This document shows positions 41,233-50,414 of a stretch of 64,000 nt of DNA, in pieces. The notes under the pieces are model-generated. The model had not been told where the DNA came from and searched no databases. It saw nothing but the letters and a program-made list of their open reading frames with translations. The position numbers and the translations under genes were made by a program. The DNA comes from Marinobacter sp. MDS2 (GTDB lineage: Bacteria > Pseudomonadota > Gammaproteobacteria > Pseudomonadales > Oleiphilaceae), in the NCBI RefSeq assembly GCF_030718085.1, contig NZ_JAVAJF010000002.1, forward strand, positions 1 to 64,000. The letters run 5' to 3'. Position 1 is the first letter of the stretch; every line of letters begins with the position of its first letter.

Positions 41233-43164
41233 TTATTTGGCCGCGCTAACCGGCCGCCCGAGCAAGCGTTCCAGCCGCCCGGCGATCGCGTTTTTGATCC
41301 CTTCAGCATTCAGTCCGCATTCGGCCAACAACTCCGACGGTTTGCCGTGGTCGACAAAACGGTCGGGAAGGCCTAATTGCATCACCGGCAGAGTCACTTC
41401 ATTGGCGCACAGGAACTCGGTGACGGCGCTGCCTGCACCGCCCGCTATCGCATTCTCTTCCAGGGTAACGAGCAAGTCGTGCTGTTCCGCAAGCTCCAGC
41501 ACCAAAGCCTCATCCAGTGGCTTGACGAAGCGCATGTCGGCCACCGTGGCGTTTAGCTCTTCCGCCGCTTTCAATGCGGGCTCGAGCAGCGGGCCAAAGT
41601 TCAGGATGGCCACACGTGCCCCTTCACGTATACGATGGCCTTTGCCGATTGGCAGCGGTGTCAGCTCTTGCGCGATCTCGGCACCCGGGCCGGTACCCCG
41701 AGGGTAACGCACGGCTGCAGGTCCTTCGTGTAGCAGGCCGGTGTGCAGCAGCTGGCGGGTTTCGTTTTCATCCGATGGGGTCATGATGACCATGCCGGGA
41801 ATGCAGCGCAGATAACTGATATCGAACGCGCCAGCATGGGTTGGGCCATCTTCACCCACCAGTCCCGCCCGATCGATCGCAAACAGGACATCTAGGTCCT
41901 GAATGGCAACGTCATGAACCAGCTGGTCGTAGCCTCTCTGAAGAAAGGTCGAGTAAATCGCGACGACGGGCTTGGCGCCATCACAGGCAAGCCCTGCAGC
42001 GAGCGTTACCGCATGCTGTTCGGCAATGGCGACATCGAAATATCGATCCGGAAAGCGCTCGGAGAAAGCCAGTAAATCCGAACCTTCGCACATGGCCGGG
42101 GTGATGCCGACAACGCGATCATCCTGCTCCGCAGCATCGCACAGCCATTGACCAAAGACATTGGCGTATTTGGGGCTGGCCGGTTTTGGTACTACGGGTT
42201 CCGGCTTGTCGGCCGGGACCGGCTCAATCTTGTTGATGGCGTGATAACCAATAGGATCCGCCTCGGCCGGCGCAAAACCTTTACCTTTGGTGGTCACAAT
42301 GTGCAAAAACTGCGGGCCGTCGAGGTCCCGGATGTTTTCCAGCGTTTCTACCAGCAACGGCAGGTCATGACCGTCAATGGGGCCGATGTAGTTGAAGCCC
42401 AGTTCTTCGAACAGGGTGCCCGGGGCAATCATGCCCTTGAAGTGCTCTTCGGTCTTTTTCGCCAGCGCCATCAGATTGGGGGTGCCGGCAAGCACCTTTT
42501 TGCTGCTGTCCCGAACCTGGTTGTACGTGCGACTTGCCAGCAGCTTGGCGAAATAATTGGAAAGACCGCCAACGTTGCGTGAAATCGACATGTCGTTGTC
42601 GTTCAGGATCACTAGCATATCGGCGTGCAGGTGGCCGGCGTGGTTCAGCGCTTCAAAGGCCATGCCTGCGGTCATCGCGCCGTCGCCAATCACGGCAATG
42701 CTTTTGCGGCCGGTGTTCTGCATGCGGGCGGCAATGGCCATGCCCAAGGCGGCACTGATCGAGGTGCTTGAGTGGCCCACACCAAAGGTGTCGTATTCGC
42801 TTTCAGCGCGTTTCGGGAAACCGGCAAGCCCGCCTTTGCGGCGAATCGTGCCCATTTGCTCTCGGCGTCCGGTCAGAATTTTATGGGGGTAAGCTTGATG
42901 GCCCACGTCCCAGACCAGGCGGTCTTCCGGCGTGTTGAACACGTAATGCAGGGCGACGCTTAGCTCCAGAACTCCCAGGCCGGCACCAAAGTGCCCGCCG
43001 GTCTGGCCTACGGTCCACAGTAGGAACGAGCGCAGTTCCCGGGCCAGTTGAGGCAGATTTTCCGGTGGCAGTTCACGCAATTGGGCCGGAGCGTCAATAC
43101 GGTCCAGCAGCGGAGTGTTCGGCCGCTGTGAGGGAATTTCCCTGAATATATAAGTGTCCTGCAT
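41233..43164 (-). CDS. dxs: 1-deoxy-D-xylulose-5-phosphate synthase
   Basis: Thiamine-dependent condensation of pyruvate and glyceraldehyde 3-phosphate, first step of the non-mevalonate isoprenoid pathway. Key features are the N-terminal [19 protein letters not shown], the ThDP motif starting [18 protein letters not shown] and ending NDNDMSIS, the catalytic Glu region [19 protein letters not shown], and the transketolase C domain. The length of 643 residues is usual. It is third in the xseB-ispA-dxs set but separated from ispA by 125 bp. Confidence 0.97.
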   Translation of the reverse strand: MQDTYIFREIPSQRPNTPLLDRIDAPAQLRELPPENLPQLARELRSFLLWTVGQTGGHFGAGLGVLELSVALHYVFNTPEDRLVWDVGHQAYPHKILTGRREQMGTIRRKGGLAGFPKRAESEYDTFGVGHSSTSISAALGMAIAARMQNTGRKSIAVIGDGAMTAGMAFEALNHAGHLHADMLVILNDNDMSISRNVGGLSNYFAKLLASRTYNQVRDSSKKVLAGTPNLMALAKKTEEHFKGMIAPGTLFEELGFNYIGPIDGHDLPLLVETLENIRDLDGPQFLHIVTTKGKGFAPAEADPIGYHAINKIEPVPADKPEPVVPKPASPKYANVFGQWLCDAAEQDDRVVGITPAMCEGSDLLAFSERFPDRYFDVAIAEQHAVTLAAGLACDGAKPVVAIYSTFLQRGYDQLVHDVAIQDLDVLFAIDRAGLVGEDGPTHAGAFDISYLRCIPGMVIMTPSDENETRQLLHTGLLHEGPAAVRYPRGTGPGAEIAQELTPLPIGKGHRIREGARVAILNFGPLLEPALKAAEELNATVADMRFVKPLDEALVLELAEQHDLLVTLEENAIAGGAGSAVTEFLCANEVTLPVMQLGLPDRFVDHGKPSELLAECGLNAEGIKNAIAGRLERLLGRPVSAAK

Positions 43165-43289
43165 CAGCTCGGGTCTTTCTCGAAAATATGAGTTCTCTGG
43201 CGGGCCATTATAGGGAACAGCGGTGGCTGTTTCATGCTTCCCGGGCCAGATGTTACAAAACGGCGCATTGCCATGTGTTCATGCGGATG

Positions 43290-44186
43290 TCAGTGGTTTC
43301 TTGTGACCACGTAGTCAGCCATCGCGCGCAGCGGTTCAGCCTCTTGGCCAAAGCCGTCCAGTGCCCGCTGGGCTTGCTCCAGCTGTGTCGCAAGATGCGC
43401 CCGCGCACCTTCGAGCCCAAGCAGAGCCGGGTAGGTTGGCTTCGCTTTGGCAGCATCCGAGCCTTGACGTTTGCCAATGATGGCCGTGTCACCTTCGATA
43501 TCCAACAGATCATCCTGAACCTGAAAGGCCAGTCCCAGTGCCCGGGCGTAATTCGCCAGAGCAGAGCGTTGCTCCGGAGTGACGCTGGCGGCGGTTACCG
43601 CGCCAAGATCCACGCTGGCTTCAATCAATGCTCCCGTCTTGTGGCGGTGCATGTTTTCAAGCTGATCGAGACTTAACTGGACACCGACAGACTCCAGATC
43701 AATGGCTTGTCCGCCAACCATGCCCGCGTGCCCGCTGGCCTGAGCCAATTTGGCGATCATGATGACCCGCTGGCTATCGGTTAATTCAGGTGCGCTGGCC
43801 AGCAAGCTGAACGCCAGTGTTTGCAGGGCGTCGCCGGCGAGAATGGCGCTGGCTTCGTCGAACGCAATGTGGGCGGTCGGCCGGCCTCGGCGCAGATCAT
43901 CGTCATCCATAGCTGGCAGATCGTCGTGGACCAGCGAGTAGGCATGGATTAATTCCAGCGCACAGGCGGGGACCAGGGCGATCTCTTCGTCGCAGCCAAC
44001 AGCCCGAGCGGCCGCCAGACAAAGCGCAGGGCGAATACGCTTGCCGCCGCCCAGCACGCTGTAGCGCATAGTCTCTTGCAGACGCTCAGACGCGGAGTCC
44101 TGGCGGATGCTGCGATCAAGTTCGGCATCGATGCGTTGGCGGCATTGTTCAATATAGTCAATCGCCAGAGCGGTGCGATCAGTCAT
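43290..44186 (-). CDS. ispA: Farnesyl diphosphate synthase (geranyltranstransferase)
   Basis: Head-to-tail prenyl transferase making farnesyl diphosphate, the precursor of undecaprenyl phosphate and quinone side chains. The first Asp-rich motif is DDLPAMDDDDLRRG, with the two-residue insertion typical of bacterial FPP synthases; the second is DDLLD, with GKRQGSDAAKAKPTYP after it. GGGKRIRP for substrate binding is near the N terminus. The length is 298 residues. It overlaps xseB by one base (ATG/TGA type), forming an operon. Confidence 0.96.
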   Translation of the reverse strand: MTDRTALAIDYIEQCRQRIDAELDRSIRQDSASERLQETMRYSVLGGGKRIRPALCLAAARAVGCDEEIALVPACALELIHAYSLVHDDLPAMDDDDLRRGRPTAHIAFDEASAILAGDALQTLAFSLLASAPELTDSQRVIMIAKLAQASGHAGMVGGQAIDLESVGVQLSLDQLENMHRHKTGALIEASVDLGAVTAASVTPEQRSALANYARALGLAFQVQDDLLDIEGDTAIIGKRQGSDAAKAKPTYPALLGLEGARAHLATQLEQAQRALDGFGQEAEPLRAMADYVVTRNH

Positions 44187-44440
44187 CAGTGGGTATCATC
44201 CGCAGCGAAAGGGCGTGTTTCCAAGGAACCATCACTGTTCTGAATCAGCTGTTCCACCCGCTGTTCGGCCGATTTCAGGGCGCTTTGGCACTCGCGGGTC
44301 AATTTAATGCCTCGCTCGAACGCCGCCAAAGACTGTTCCAAAGGCAGTTCGCCCTGCTCCAGATCCCGAACCAGCTTTTCGAGCTCGTCCAGAGATTTTT
44401 CAAAGTCGGCTATCGATGTCTTGTCTTTGTCACCGGCCAT
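44186..44440 (-). CDS. xseB: Exodeoxyribonuclease VII small subunit
   Basis: A small helical subunit that with XseA (not in this window) forms exonuclease VII, which degrades single-stranded DNA. FEKSLDELEKLVRDLEQGEL and LEQSLAAFERGIKLTRECQ are the two family helices. A longer frame starting with TTG at 44458 exists, but the ATG at 44440 is preceded by CGGAGGG at five bases, giving 84 residues. First gene of the xseB-ispA pair, an arrangement common to gammaproteobacteria. Confidence 0.94.
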   Translation of the reverse strand: MAGDKDKTSIADFEKSLDELEKLVRDLEQGELPLEQSLAAFERGIKLTRECQSALKSAEQRVEQLIQNSDGSLETRPFAADDTH

Positions 44441-44497
44441 GGGCGCCCTCCGCTCCAATGTGTCAGGAAATGCGCGGATTATAACAGAGTCCCTGCG

Positions 44498-45271
44498 CTA
44501 TCGCTGCCAGCGGAACTCTCGCTTTTCGAGCTTCTGGGCGAATGGCCCCCAGGTTTGCTCGGTGACCTGTGTGTCACCGTCAGCAGAAAGCGTGACGATG
44601 GTGGTGGCACGGGTGCCGTAGTGCTCGCCACTGATGAACGGGGAGGAGAGAAAACGCTCGGTATCCAGCCCTACGCCGGTGTCGGGCAGCAGGTTGTCAG
44701 GGGCGGGTGTGGTGTCCTGGAGCACCGAGATCAGGTGGCTGTGCAAGGCGCTTGTGTCAATGTGAGCTGTTTCGATTGACTGGCTGACGGCGGAACGCAG
44801 GCGCAGCAGTTTGGGCCAAGGTGTTTGTAGCAGATGATTGCTCAGACCGTAGATGCCGCGGAACACCTGTCTTCCCGGGTGCGCATCCCGGTTGCTGTAG
44901 TACCAGCCCCTGTCAGGGGATAGCGACACCAGATTGAAGCCTGCGTAGCGCCCGGGCTCTGAACCCAGCGTTTCTTTTAGTTCCGGGTAGGGCAGGCTGA
45001 GCGCATTCAGGGGCAATTCGCCCCGGCTGCAGCGGCCCGCTTCGGGACTGCCTTCTCGGACATTGGTGACGGCGGCCACCCGGCCGTCAGGTGAAACGGC
45101 CAGCCAGGTGCCACCGGATTCCAGATCGCGACCGGCTAGAACTTCTGAGTCGTTGTCGGTCGTCCACCAGTCCATTGCTGCAGTGGGACGTCGGTAAAAT
45201 TCATCACGATTGGCGGCAACCACAAGCGGGTATTGGCGGCTTTGGCCAAGGGCGAAAACGATGGTGCACAT
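44498..45271 (-). CDS. NRDE (TANGO2-like) family protein
   Basis: A 257-residue protein with the defining N terminus MCTIVFALGQ and the NRDE tetrad in VVAANRDEFYRRPT, where the initial Cys suggests an N-terminal nucleophile fold. Other family parts are GGTWLAVSPDGRVAAVTNVR and YGLSNHLLQTPWPK. Eukaryotic TANGO2 affects Golgi, heme and lipid handling; the bacterial function is not established. It is transcribed alone, divergent from the TSUP transporter gene. Confidence 0.88.
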   Translation of the reverse strand: MCTIVFALGQSRQYPLVVAANRDEFYRRPTAAMDWWTTDNDSEVLAGRDLESGGTWLAVSPDGRVAAVTNVREGSPEAGRCSRGELPLNALSLPYPELKETLGSEPGRYAGFNLVSLSPDRGWYYSNRDAHPGRQVFRGIYGLSNHLLQTPWPKLLRLRSAVSQSIETAHIDTSALHSHLISVLQDTTPAPDNLLPDTGVGLDTERFLSSPFISGEHYGTRATTIVTLSADGDTQVTEQTWGPFAQKLEKREFRWQR

Positions 45272-45362
45272 AGCAGGTAGTCATCCTTACTCATCGGGGC
45301 TGCAGCGATTGGCAACAATGCGTATCATACCAGCCTGAATGCTTCCCGGACCCTTAACGATT

Positions 45363-46160
45363 ATGACCCTGATTGGCGTACTTGTTCTGTACCTGTTGCT
45401 GGGTGCACTTGCTGGCACGATGGCTGGCCTGTTTGGTATTGGTGGCGGTCTGGTGATCGTGCCTGTGCTGATTTTCAGTTTCAACTTTATGGACTTTAGT
45501 CCGGAGATTGCCGCGCATTTGGCTATTGGTACCTCGCTGGCGACCATTTTGTTTACCTCGATCAGTTCGATTCGAACCCATCACCAGCACGGAGCCGTGC
45601 GTTGGGATCTTTTTCGGCCGATGACGGTCGGAATCATTGTCGGCGCGCTATTGGGAGCCTGGACTGCAGCCATGTTAAGCGGGCCGTTCCTCGAGACCAT
45701 CATCGGTGTGTTCGCCATTCTGGTGGCGCTGAAGATGATTCTGGAAGTGAATCCCATGCCGGGCCGGGACGTGCCGGGTACCGCGGGCTTGGGTGTGGCT
45801 GGCGGCTTCATCGGTTGGGCGTCTGCGATTTTTGGCATTGGTGGCGGCACGATTTCCGTGCCTTATCTGACATGGTCCAACGTCCGCATGCAGCAGGCGG
45901 TTGCCACGTCTGCCGCTTGCGGCTTTCCGATTGCTCTGGCGGGAGCGGTCGGGAATATCTGGACCGGGTGGCAGCATCCCGAATTGCCGGAGATGAGCTT
46001 CGGTTTTATATACTTGCCGGCACTCATTGGTATTGTTGCCACCAGTGTGATTTTTGCCCGATTGGGGGCGAAATTGGCACACCGCCTTGATGGCCGCCTG
46101 CTGAAACGTATTTTTGCCATTGTGCTGATTATCGTCGGCCTACGATTCCTGCTGAGCTAA
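45363..46160 (+). CDS. TSUP (TauE/SafE) family membrane transporter
   Basis: A polytopic membrane protein of the sulfite exporter/sulfonate transporter family, two repeats of about four helices. Each half begins with the family motif: [15 protein letters not shown] near residue 20, and [15 protein letters not shown] near residue 160. The transported anion cannot be predicted. It precedes lgt with a 10-bp gap, so cotranscription is likely. An in-frame ATG at 45339 would add eight residues; neither start has a strong ribosome binding site. Confidence 0.88.
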   Translation: MTLIGVLVLYLLLGALAGTMAGLFGIGGGLVIVPVLIFSFNFMDFSPEIAAHLAIGTSLATILFTSISSIRTHHQHGAVRWDLFRPMTVGIIVGALLGAWTAAMLSGPFLETIIGVFAILVALKMILEVNPMPGRDVPGTAGLGVAGGFIGWASAIFGIGGGTISVPYLTWSNVRMQQAVATSAACGFPIALAGAVGNIWTGWQHPELPEMSFGFIYLPALIGIVATSVIFARLGAKLAHRLDGRLLKRIFAIVLIIVGLRFLLS

Positions 46161-46170
46161 GAGTCTTTCC

Positions 46171-46959
46171 ATGTTGCAATACCCACAGATTGATCCGGTC
46201 GCGATCGCGATCGGCCCCCTCAAAATTCATTGGTATGGTCTGACCTATCTGGTCGGCTTTGCGGCCGCTTGGTGGCTGGGGACCATCCGTAGCCGTAAAC
46301 CTTGGTCACCGCTGAAGGAAGAGCAAGTCGGCGATCTGATTTTCTACATGGCACTGGGGGTTATCCTCGGCGGTCGTTTCGGGTACGTGGTGTTCTATAA
46401 CTTCGACGCGTTCATTGCGGATCCGCTTTGGTTGTTGCGGGTTTGGGAAGGCGGCATGGCGTTCCACGGTGGCTTGCTCGGTGTCATGGTCGCCATGGTG
46501 TGGTACGGCCGCAAAACCGGTGCCGGGTTCTGGAAAATCGCCGATTTCGTGGCGCCCTTGGTGCCGGTGGGCTTAGGGGCTGGCCGGGTAGGTAACTTCA
46601 TTAACGGGGAATTGTGGGGTAAGCCCACGGATCTGCCGTGGGGCATGGTGTTCCCTCAGGCGCAAGACGCGCTGGCGCGGCACCCGTCGCAGTTGTATCA
46701 GGTTGCTCTGGAAGGTGTGGCGCTGTTTGCCATTCTATGGTGGTTCTCGGCGAAAGAGCGGCCGAAAATGGCGGTCTCGGGCCTCTTTTTGCTGTGTTAC
46801 GGCGTGTTCCGTTTTCTGGTCGAGTTCGTCCGCTTGCCAGACGCGCACCTAGGGTACCTGGCCTTTGATTGGGTCACCATGGGGCAGGTATTGTCGTTGC
46901 CCATGATCATTGCTGGCGCCGCCTTGATTGCCATTGCTTACCGGAGAAAAACGTCATGA
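46171..46959 (+). CDS. lgt: Prolipoprotein diacylglyceryl transferase
   Basis: Inner-membrane enzyme that attaches diacylglycerol to the lipobox cysteine of prelipoproteins such as LpoA in this window. The 262 residues contain the seven-helix core, [11 protein letters not shown], the HGG motif in MAFHGGLLG, the Lgt signature [20 protein letters not shown] (catalytic Arg and the FINGE segment) and RHPSQLYQ. It overlaps thyA by 4 bp (ATGA), the lgt-thyA pairing seen across gammaproteobacteria. Confidence 0.97.
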   Translation: MLQYPQIDPVAIAIGPLKIHWYGLTYLVGFAAAWWLGTIRSRKPWSPLKEEQVGDLIFYMALGVILGGRFGYVVFYNFDAFIADPLWLLRVWEGGMAFHGGLLGVMVAMVWYGRKTGAGFWKIADFVAPLVPVGLGAGRVGNFINGELWGKPTDLPWGMVFPQAQDALARHPSQLYQVALEGVALFAILWWFSAKERPKMAVSGLFLLCYGVFRFLVEFVRLPDAHLGYLAFDWVTMGQVLSLPMIIAGAALIAIAYRRKTS

Positions 46960-47795
46960 AAGCTTACCTCGACCTGATGCAAGACGTGGTTGATAACGGA
47001 TTCGATAAAGGCGATCGCACCGGGGTGGGAACCCGTTCGGTGTTTGGCCGGCAGATCCGTTTCAACTTGCAGGAAGGTTTTCCACTGGTGACCACGAAGA
47101 AGGTGCACTTGCGCAGTATCATCTACGAGTTGCTGTGGTTTCTGAAAGGCTCCACCGATAACAATTGGCTGAAAGAACGCAAGGTGTCCATTTGGAACGA
47201 GTGGGCTTTGGAGAATGGCGATCTAGGGCCTATTTACGGTAAGCAGTGGCGTAGCTGGCAGTGCCACGATGGTGGCGTGATTGATCAGATCAGCGAGGTG
47301 ATCGATCAGATTCGCAACAAGCCAAACTCCCGTCGTTTGATCGTTTCAGCTTGGAATCCGGCTGAGTTGCCGGATGAGTCTATTGGTCCGCAGGATAACG
47401 TGCGGGAAGGGCGCATGGCGTTGGCTCCGTGCCACTGTTTGTTCCAGTTTTACGTGGTTGACGGCAAGCTTTCGTGTCAGCTTTATCAGCGCAGTGCGGA
47501 TTTGTTTCTGGGTGTGCCGTTCAATATTGCGTCTTATGCGTTGCTGACGCATATGATTGCTCAGCAGTGTGATCTGGATGTGGGTGAGTTTGTGCATACG
47601 TTTGGCGATTGTCATTTGTATCAGAATCACCTGACTGATGAGATTGTGTTTGAGCAGTTGAAGCGTGAGCCTAGAGCTTTGCCGAAGCTGGTAATCAAGC
47701 GTAAGCCTGATTCGATTTTTGATTACGAGTTGGAAGATTTCGAGTTTGAGGGGTATGAGCCTTATCCTGGAATTAAGGCGCCCATCGCTATTTGA
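46956..47795 (+). CDS. thyA: Thymidylate synthase
   Basis: Methylates dUMP to dTMP using methylenetetrahydrofolate. The catalytic Cys is in [12 protein letters not shown]; other signatures are [48 protein letters not shown] and [12 protein letters not shown]. The length is 279 residues, somewhat above E. coli ThyA (264). The start is the ATG overlapping the lgt stop. Dihydrofolate produced here is recycled by FolA, encoded just beyond the palindromic repeats. Confidence 0.97.
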   Translation: MKAYLDLMQDVVDNGFDKGDRTGVGTRSVFGRQIRFNLQEGFPLVTTKKVHLRSIIYELLWFLKGSTDNNWLKERKVSIWNEWALENGDLGPIYGKQWRSWQCHDGGVIDQISEVIDQIRNKPNSRRLIVSAWNPAELPDESIGPQDNVREGRMALAPCHCLFQFYVVDGKLSCQLYQRSADLFLGVPFNIASYALLTHMIAQQCDLDVGEFVHTFGDCHLYQNHLTDEIVFEQLKREPRALPKLVIKRKPDSIFDYELEDFEFEGYEPYPGIKAPIAI

Positions 47796-47819
47796 CCTTT
47801 ATCGTGGACTTGGGTGGTG

Positions 47820-47934
47820 GCGGATAAACGGGGCAAACCCTCCAAAAACCGCTCCTTCGGCACGTCCCTGTGACGCTTCTGCTCCGCCATCCATGGCTAC
47901 GCACATTTTTGGAGGGTTTGCCCCGTTTATCCGC
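47820..47934 (-). repeat. Long palindromic repeat element A
   Basis: A perfect 29-bp inverted repeat: arms 47820-47848 and 47906-47934, joined by a 57-nt core. Read on the minus strand, the core starts TGTGCGTAGCCATGGATGGC. Forty of its first 46 bases match the core of element B (48042-48095). The stem has no T tract, so it is not a standard terminator. It begins 24 bp after the thyA stop. No flanking target duplication and no reading frame of credible length are seen. Confidence 0.9.
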
Positions 47935-48012
47935 TTCAGCATCGCGGTATGCATGCGGGGTTCTAGACGTTAAAGCGTTTATTTTGAGAGAAGCCAGCAC
48001 CTAAAGTATTGC

Positions 48013-48124
48013 AGCGAAGGGCGGGGTGTGCTGTTCAAAACTGTGCGGAGCCATGGATGGCGGAGCCCAAGCGCCACATGGATGTGCTCGAGCGTGTTTT
48101 GAACAGCACACCCCGCCCTTTGCT
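48013..48124 (+). repeat. Long palindromic repeat element B
   Basis: Inverted repeat with arms 48017-48041 and 48096-48120 pairing perfectly over 25 bp, extendable to 48013 and 48124 with one mismatch. The 54-nt core (48042-48095) starts TGTGCGGAGCCATGGATGGC and is homologous to that of element A, but on the other strand. Arm sequences of A and B differ at about half of the positions while both stay self-complementary. The element ends 31 bp before folA. The 78 bp between A and B hold nothing I can identify. Confidence 0.9.
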
Positions 48125-48155
48125 AACTCCAAATTCAAATGGGGATTAGACCAAA

Positions 48156-48671
48156 ATGAGAAAAGCACTAATCGTAGCCATGGCCCGAAACCGGGTTATC
48201 GGCCGCAACAATGCGCTGCCTTGGTATTTGCCGGGAGATTTGCGTTATTTCAAAGAAGCCACCATGGGTAAGCCCATTATTATGGGTCGGAAAACCTGGG
48301 ATTCCATCGGTCGGCCGTTGCCGGGCCGGATGAATGTGGTTATTTCCCGAAATCCGGAGTGGGAAGCGCCAGCAGGAACGGTATCAGCTACATCATTGGA
48401 TGCGGCTCTGGTGAAAGCTGAAGCTCAGGCTGAGCTGGATGGGGGTGAAGAGGTGATGATTATTGGTGGTGGGCAGATCTACGCAGAAGCCCTGCCAATG
48501 GTTGATCGGATTTATATCACGCAAGTGCACGCCGAAGTTGACGGGGATGCCTACTTTCCGCAAGTGAACTGGGATGAGTGGGAAGAAATCGGACGCGAAG
48601 ATTTCTCCGCGTCTGACAATAATCCGTACGACTACAGCTTTGTAGTCTACCAGCGTAACCGGTCGAGCTGA
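48156..48671 (+). CDS. folA: Dihydrofolate reductase
   Basis: Reduces dihydrofolate to tetrahydrofolate with NADPH, closing the cycle opened by ThyA. The 171 residues begin with the DHFR pattern MARNRVIGRNNALPWYLPGDL, broken here into VIGRNNALPW and PGDLRYFKEAT. GRKTWDSIGRPLPGR binds NADPH, and EVMIIGGGQIYAEALP is the second cofactor loop. Acidic YDYSFVVYQR closes the fold. No strong Shine-Dalgarno stands before the ATG. Its promoter should lie in or near repeat element B. Confidence 0.96.
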   Translation: MRKALIVAMARNRVIGRNNALPWYLPGDLRYFKEATMGKPIIMGRKTWDSIGRPLPGRMNVVISRNPEWEAPAGTVSATSLDAALVKAEAQAELDGGEEVMIIGGGQIYAEALPMVDRIYITQVHAEVDGDAYFPQVNWDEWEEIGREDFSASDNNPYDYSFVVYQRNRSS

Positions 48672-48689
48672 CCGGTTACGCCAGCTGGC

Positions 48690-50219
48690 TTATGAGCGCG
48701 GGGCGCGCTTAGGGCCAGGTTTTCCGCCGGGCTTGCCGCCGCCAGGACGACCTCGGCCGCCGTCTTTGCGCGGGCCGCCACCGGGCTTACCGTCTTTACG
48801 GAAGTTGCCTTTGCCATGACCGCCTTTACGGAAGTTGCCTTTTCCGGAAGGGCCGCCTCTGCGACGTGGTGGCGCTGAGGAGACTTCAGGCAGAGCTTCA
48901 GGCTGCTCAAGTGGCAGTGAATCTGGCTGCGACGCTTCCATCCAGCAGGCCAGGGCACCGGCTACTGCGGTGATGTCCATGTCGTTGCGTTCGGCGATTT
49001 CGTCCAGCAAAGCAATCGCTTTGGCGGCACGCGGATCGTCGGTGAAGCCCAGCAGTTGCGCTTCAAACTGCTCAACACGCATTTGCTGCAGCGCAGCCGG
49101 CGAAGGCAGTTGGTACGGTTCCATGGGTGAGTTGGTAGCGCGCTCCAGAGTACGCAACCAGCTACGCTCCCGTGGGGTTACAAGCAAGATGGCTTTACCG
49201 GTGCGGCCTGCACGACCGGTACGACCTACGCGGTGAATGTAGGCTTCGGTGTCGTAGGGCACGTCGTAGTTGATAACGTGGGTGATTCTGGGCACGTCCA
49301 GACCACGGGCCGCGACGTCGGTAGCAATGATGATGTCTTTCTTGCCGCGTTTCAGGTCTTCAACGGTTTGCTCGCGCTGACGCTGGTTCAGATCGCCGCT
49401 CAAGGGAGCAACGGCGTGGCCGCGGGCAGACAGTTTTTCAGCCAGCAATGTGGTTTCTGCTTTGGTGCGAACAAAGATGATCGACGCATCAAACGGCTCT
49501 ACTTCCAGAATGCGGGTCAGGGCGTCGAGCTTGCGTTCGGCATAGACCGGCAGCACAAACTGGGAAATACGCTCAACGGTGCGTGTTTCGCTTTCAATGC
49601 GGACTTCTGTGGCGTTCTTCAGGTACGTCTGCGCAACTTTCTTGATCTGCGGCGGCATGGTGGCCGAGAACAGTGCGCGCTGGCAGTTCGGCGGTGTTTT
49701 GGACAGGATGGCTTCAACATCGTCGATAAAGCCCATGCGCAGCATTTCGTCGGCTTCATCAAGTACCAAGGCGCGCAGGTTTTCCAGTCTCAGGGTGCCT
49801 TTACGCAGGTGATCCAGCATACGGCCGGGCGTGCCGACGATTACTTGAGCGCCGCGTTTCAGGCCGCGAATCTGCGGCGAGAAGTCCTGGCCGCCATAAA
49901 TCGGTAGAACATGGAACTGGCGGAACTTGCTGGCGTAGGTAGTGAAGGCTTCGGCTACCTGGATGGCGAGTTCGCGGGTAGGAGCCAATACCAGAATTTG
50001 CGGTTGGGCAATGTTCGGGTCAATGCGGCTCAGCAAGGGCAGGGCAAACGCTGCCGTTTTTCCGGTGCCGGTTTGGGCGACACCTAACAAATGGTTGCCG
50101 GCCAAGAGGGCGGGAATGGATTGCGCCTGGATCGGTGACGGTGTTTCGTAGCCTACGGCGGATACGGCTTCCAGGACAGCTGGGTCCAGCCCCAGTTCGG
50201 CAAAAGACAATTCTGACAT
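48690..50219 (-). CDS. DEAD-box ATP-dependent RNA helicase (DeaD-like)
   Basis: RNA helicase with the complete RecA-like core: Q motif FAELGLDPAVLEAVSAVGYETPSPIQ (split), motif I AQTGTGKTA, Ia PTRELAIQ, II DEAD, III SAT, V ATDVAARGLDVPRI and VI HRVGRTGRAGR. After the core, a helical stretch (about 385-440) leads to a Gly/Lys/Arg tail (about 450-509) with two GKGNFRK repeats. The RNA-recognition domain of full DeaD is not evident. The ATG at 50219 is chosen, since upstream residues to 50261 do not resemble the family. Length 509. Confidence 0.9.
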   Translation of the reverse strand: MSELSFAELGLDPAVLEAVSAVGYETPSPIQAQSIPALLAGNHLLGVAQTGTGKTAAFALPLLSRIDPNIAQPQILVLAPTRELAIQVAEAFTTYASKFRQFHVLPIYGGQDFSPQIRGLKRGAQVIVGTPGRMLDHLRKGTLRLENLRALVLDEADEMLRMGFIDDVEAILSKTPPNCQRALFSATMPPQIKKVAQTYLKNATEVRIESETRTVERISQFVLPVYAERKLDALTRILEVEPFDASIIFVRTKAETTLLAEKLSARGHAVAPLSGDLNQRQREQTVEDLKRGKKDIIIATDVAARGLDVPRITHVINYDVPYDTEAYIHRVGRTGRAGRTGKAILLVTPRERSWLRTLERATNSPMEPYQLPSPAALQQMRVEQFEAQLLGFTDDPRAAKAIALLDEIAERNDMDITAVAGALACWMEASQPDSLPLEQPEALPEVSSAPPRRRGGPSGKGNFRKGGHGKGNFRKDGKPGGGPRKDGGRGRPGGGKPGGKPGPKRAPRS

Positions 50220-50414
50220 GAATGTACTCGGTATTCGGAGGATATGACATTGCAAACGCAATGCATGATTTTCGAGGATTATAGTCGTTTTGTGGCTCTA
50301 TTGACATATTTTATGCCGTAGGTCAGGTAGGTAGTTGCCGGGGCGGGTGTCTTGCCAGCTGCCGCGAAGTTGGGCAATCTCCATTGTTTGCAGGCTAAGG
50401 GTTGGAGAATGAAC

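Noticed and set aside
47820..48124. Integron attC sites
   Set aside because: The palindromes do not show the GTTRRRY/RYYYAAC core sites or the central mismatches and extrahelical bases of attC; no integrase or cassette is present.
47820..48124. Intrinsic terminators or a miniature transposon
   Set aside because: No T tract follows either stem, and no flanking target-site duplication or terminal transposase-type repeat was found.
48026..48271. Short plus-strand frame containing MDGGAQ
   Set aside because: It is a translation of palindromic element B that continues out of frame into folA. Elements of this type are easily mistaken for small genes.
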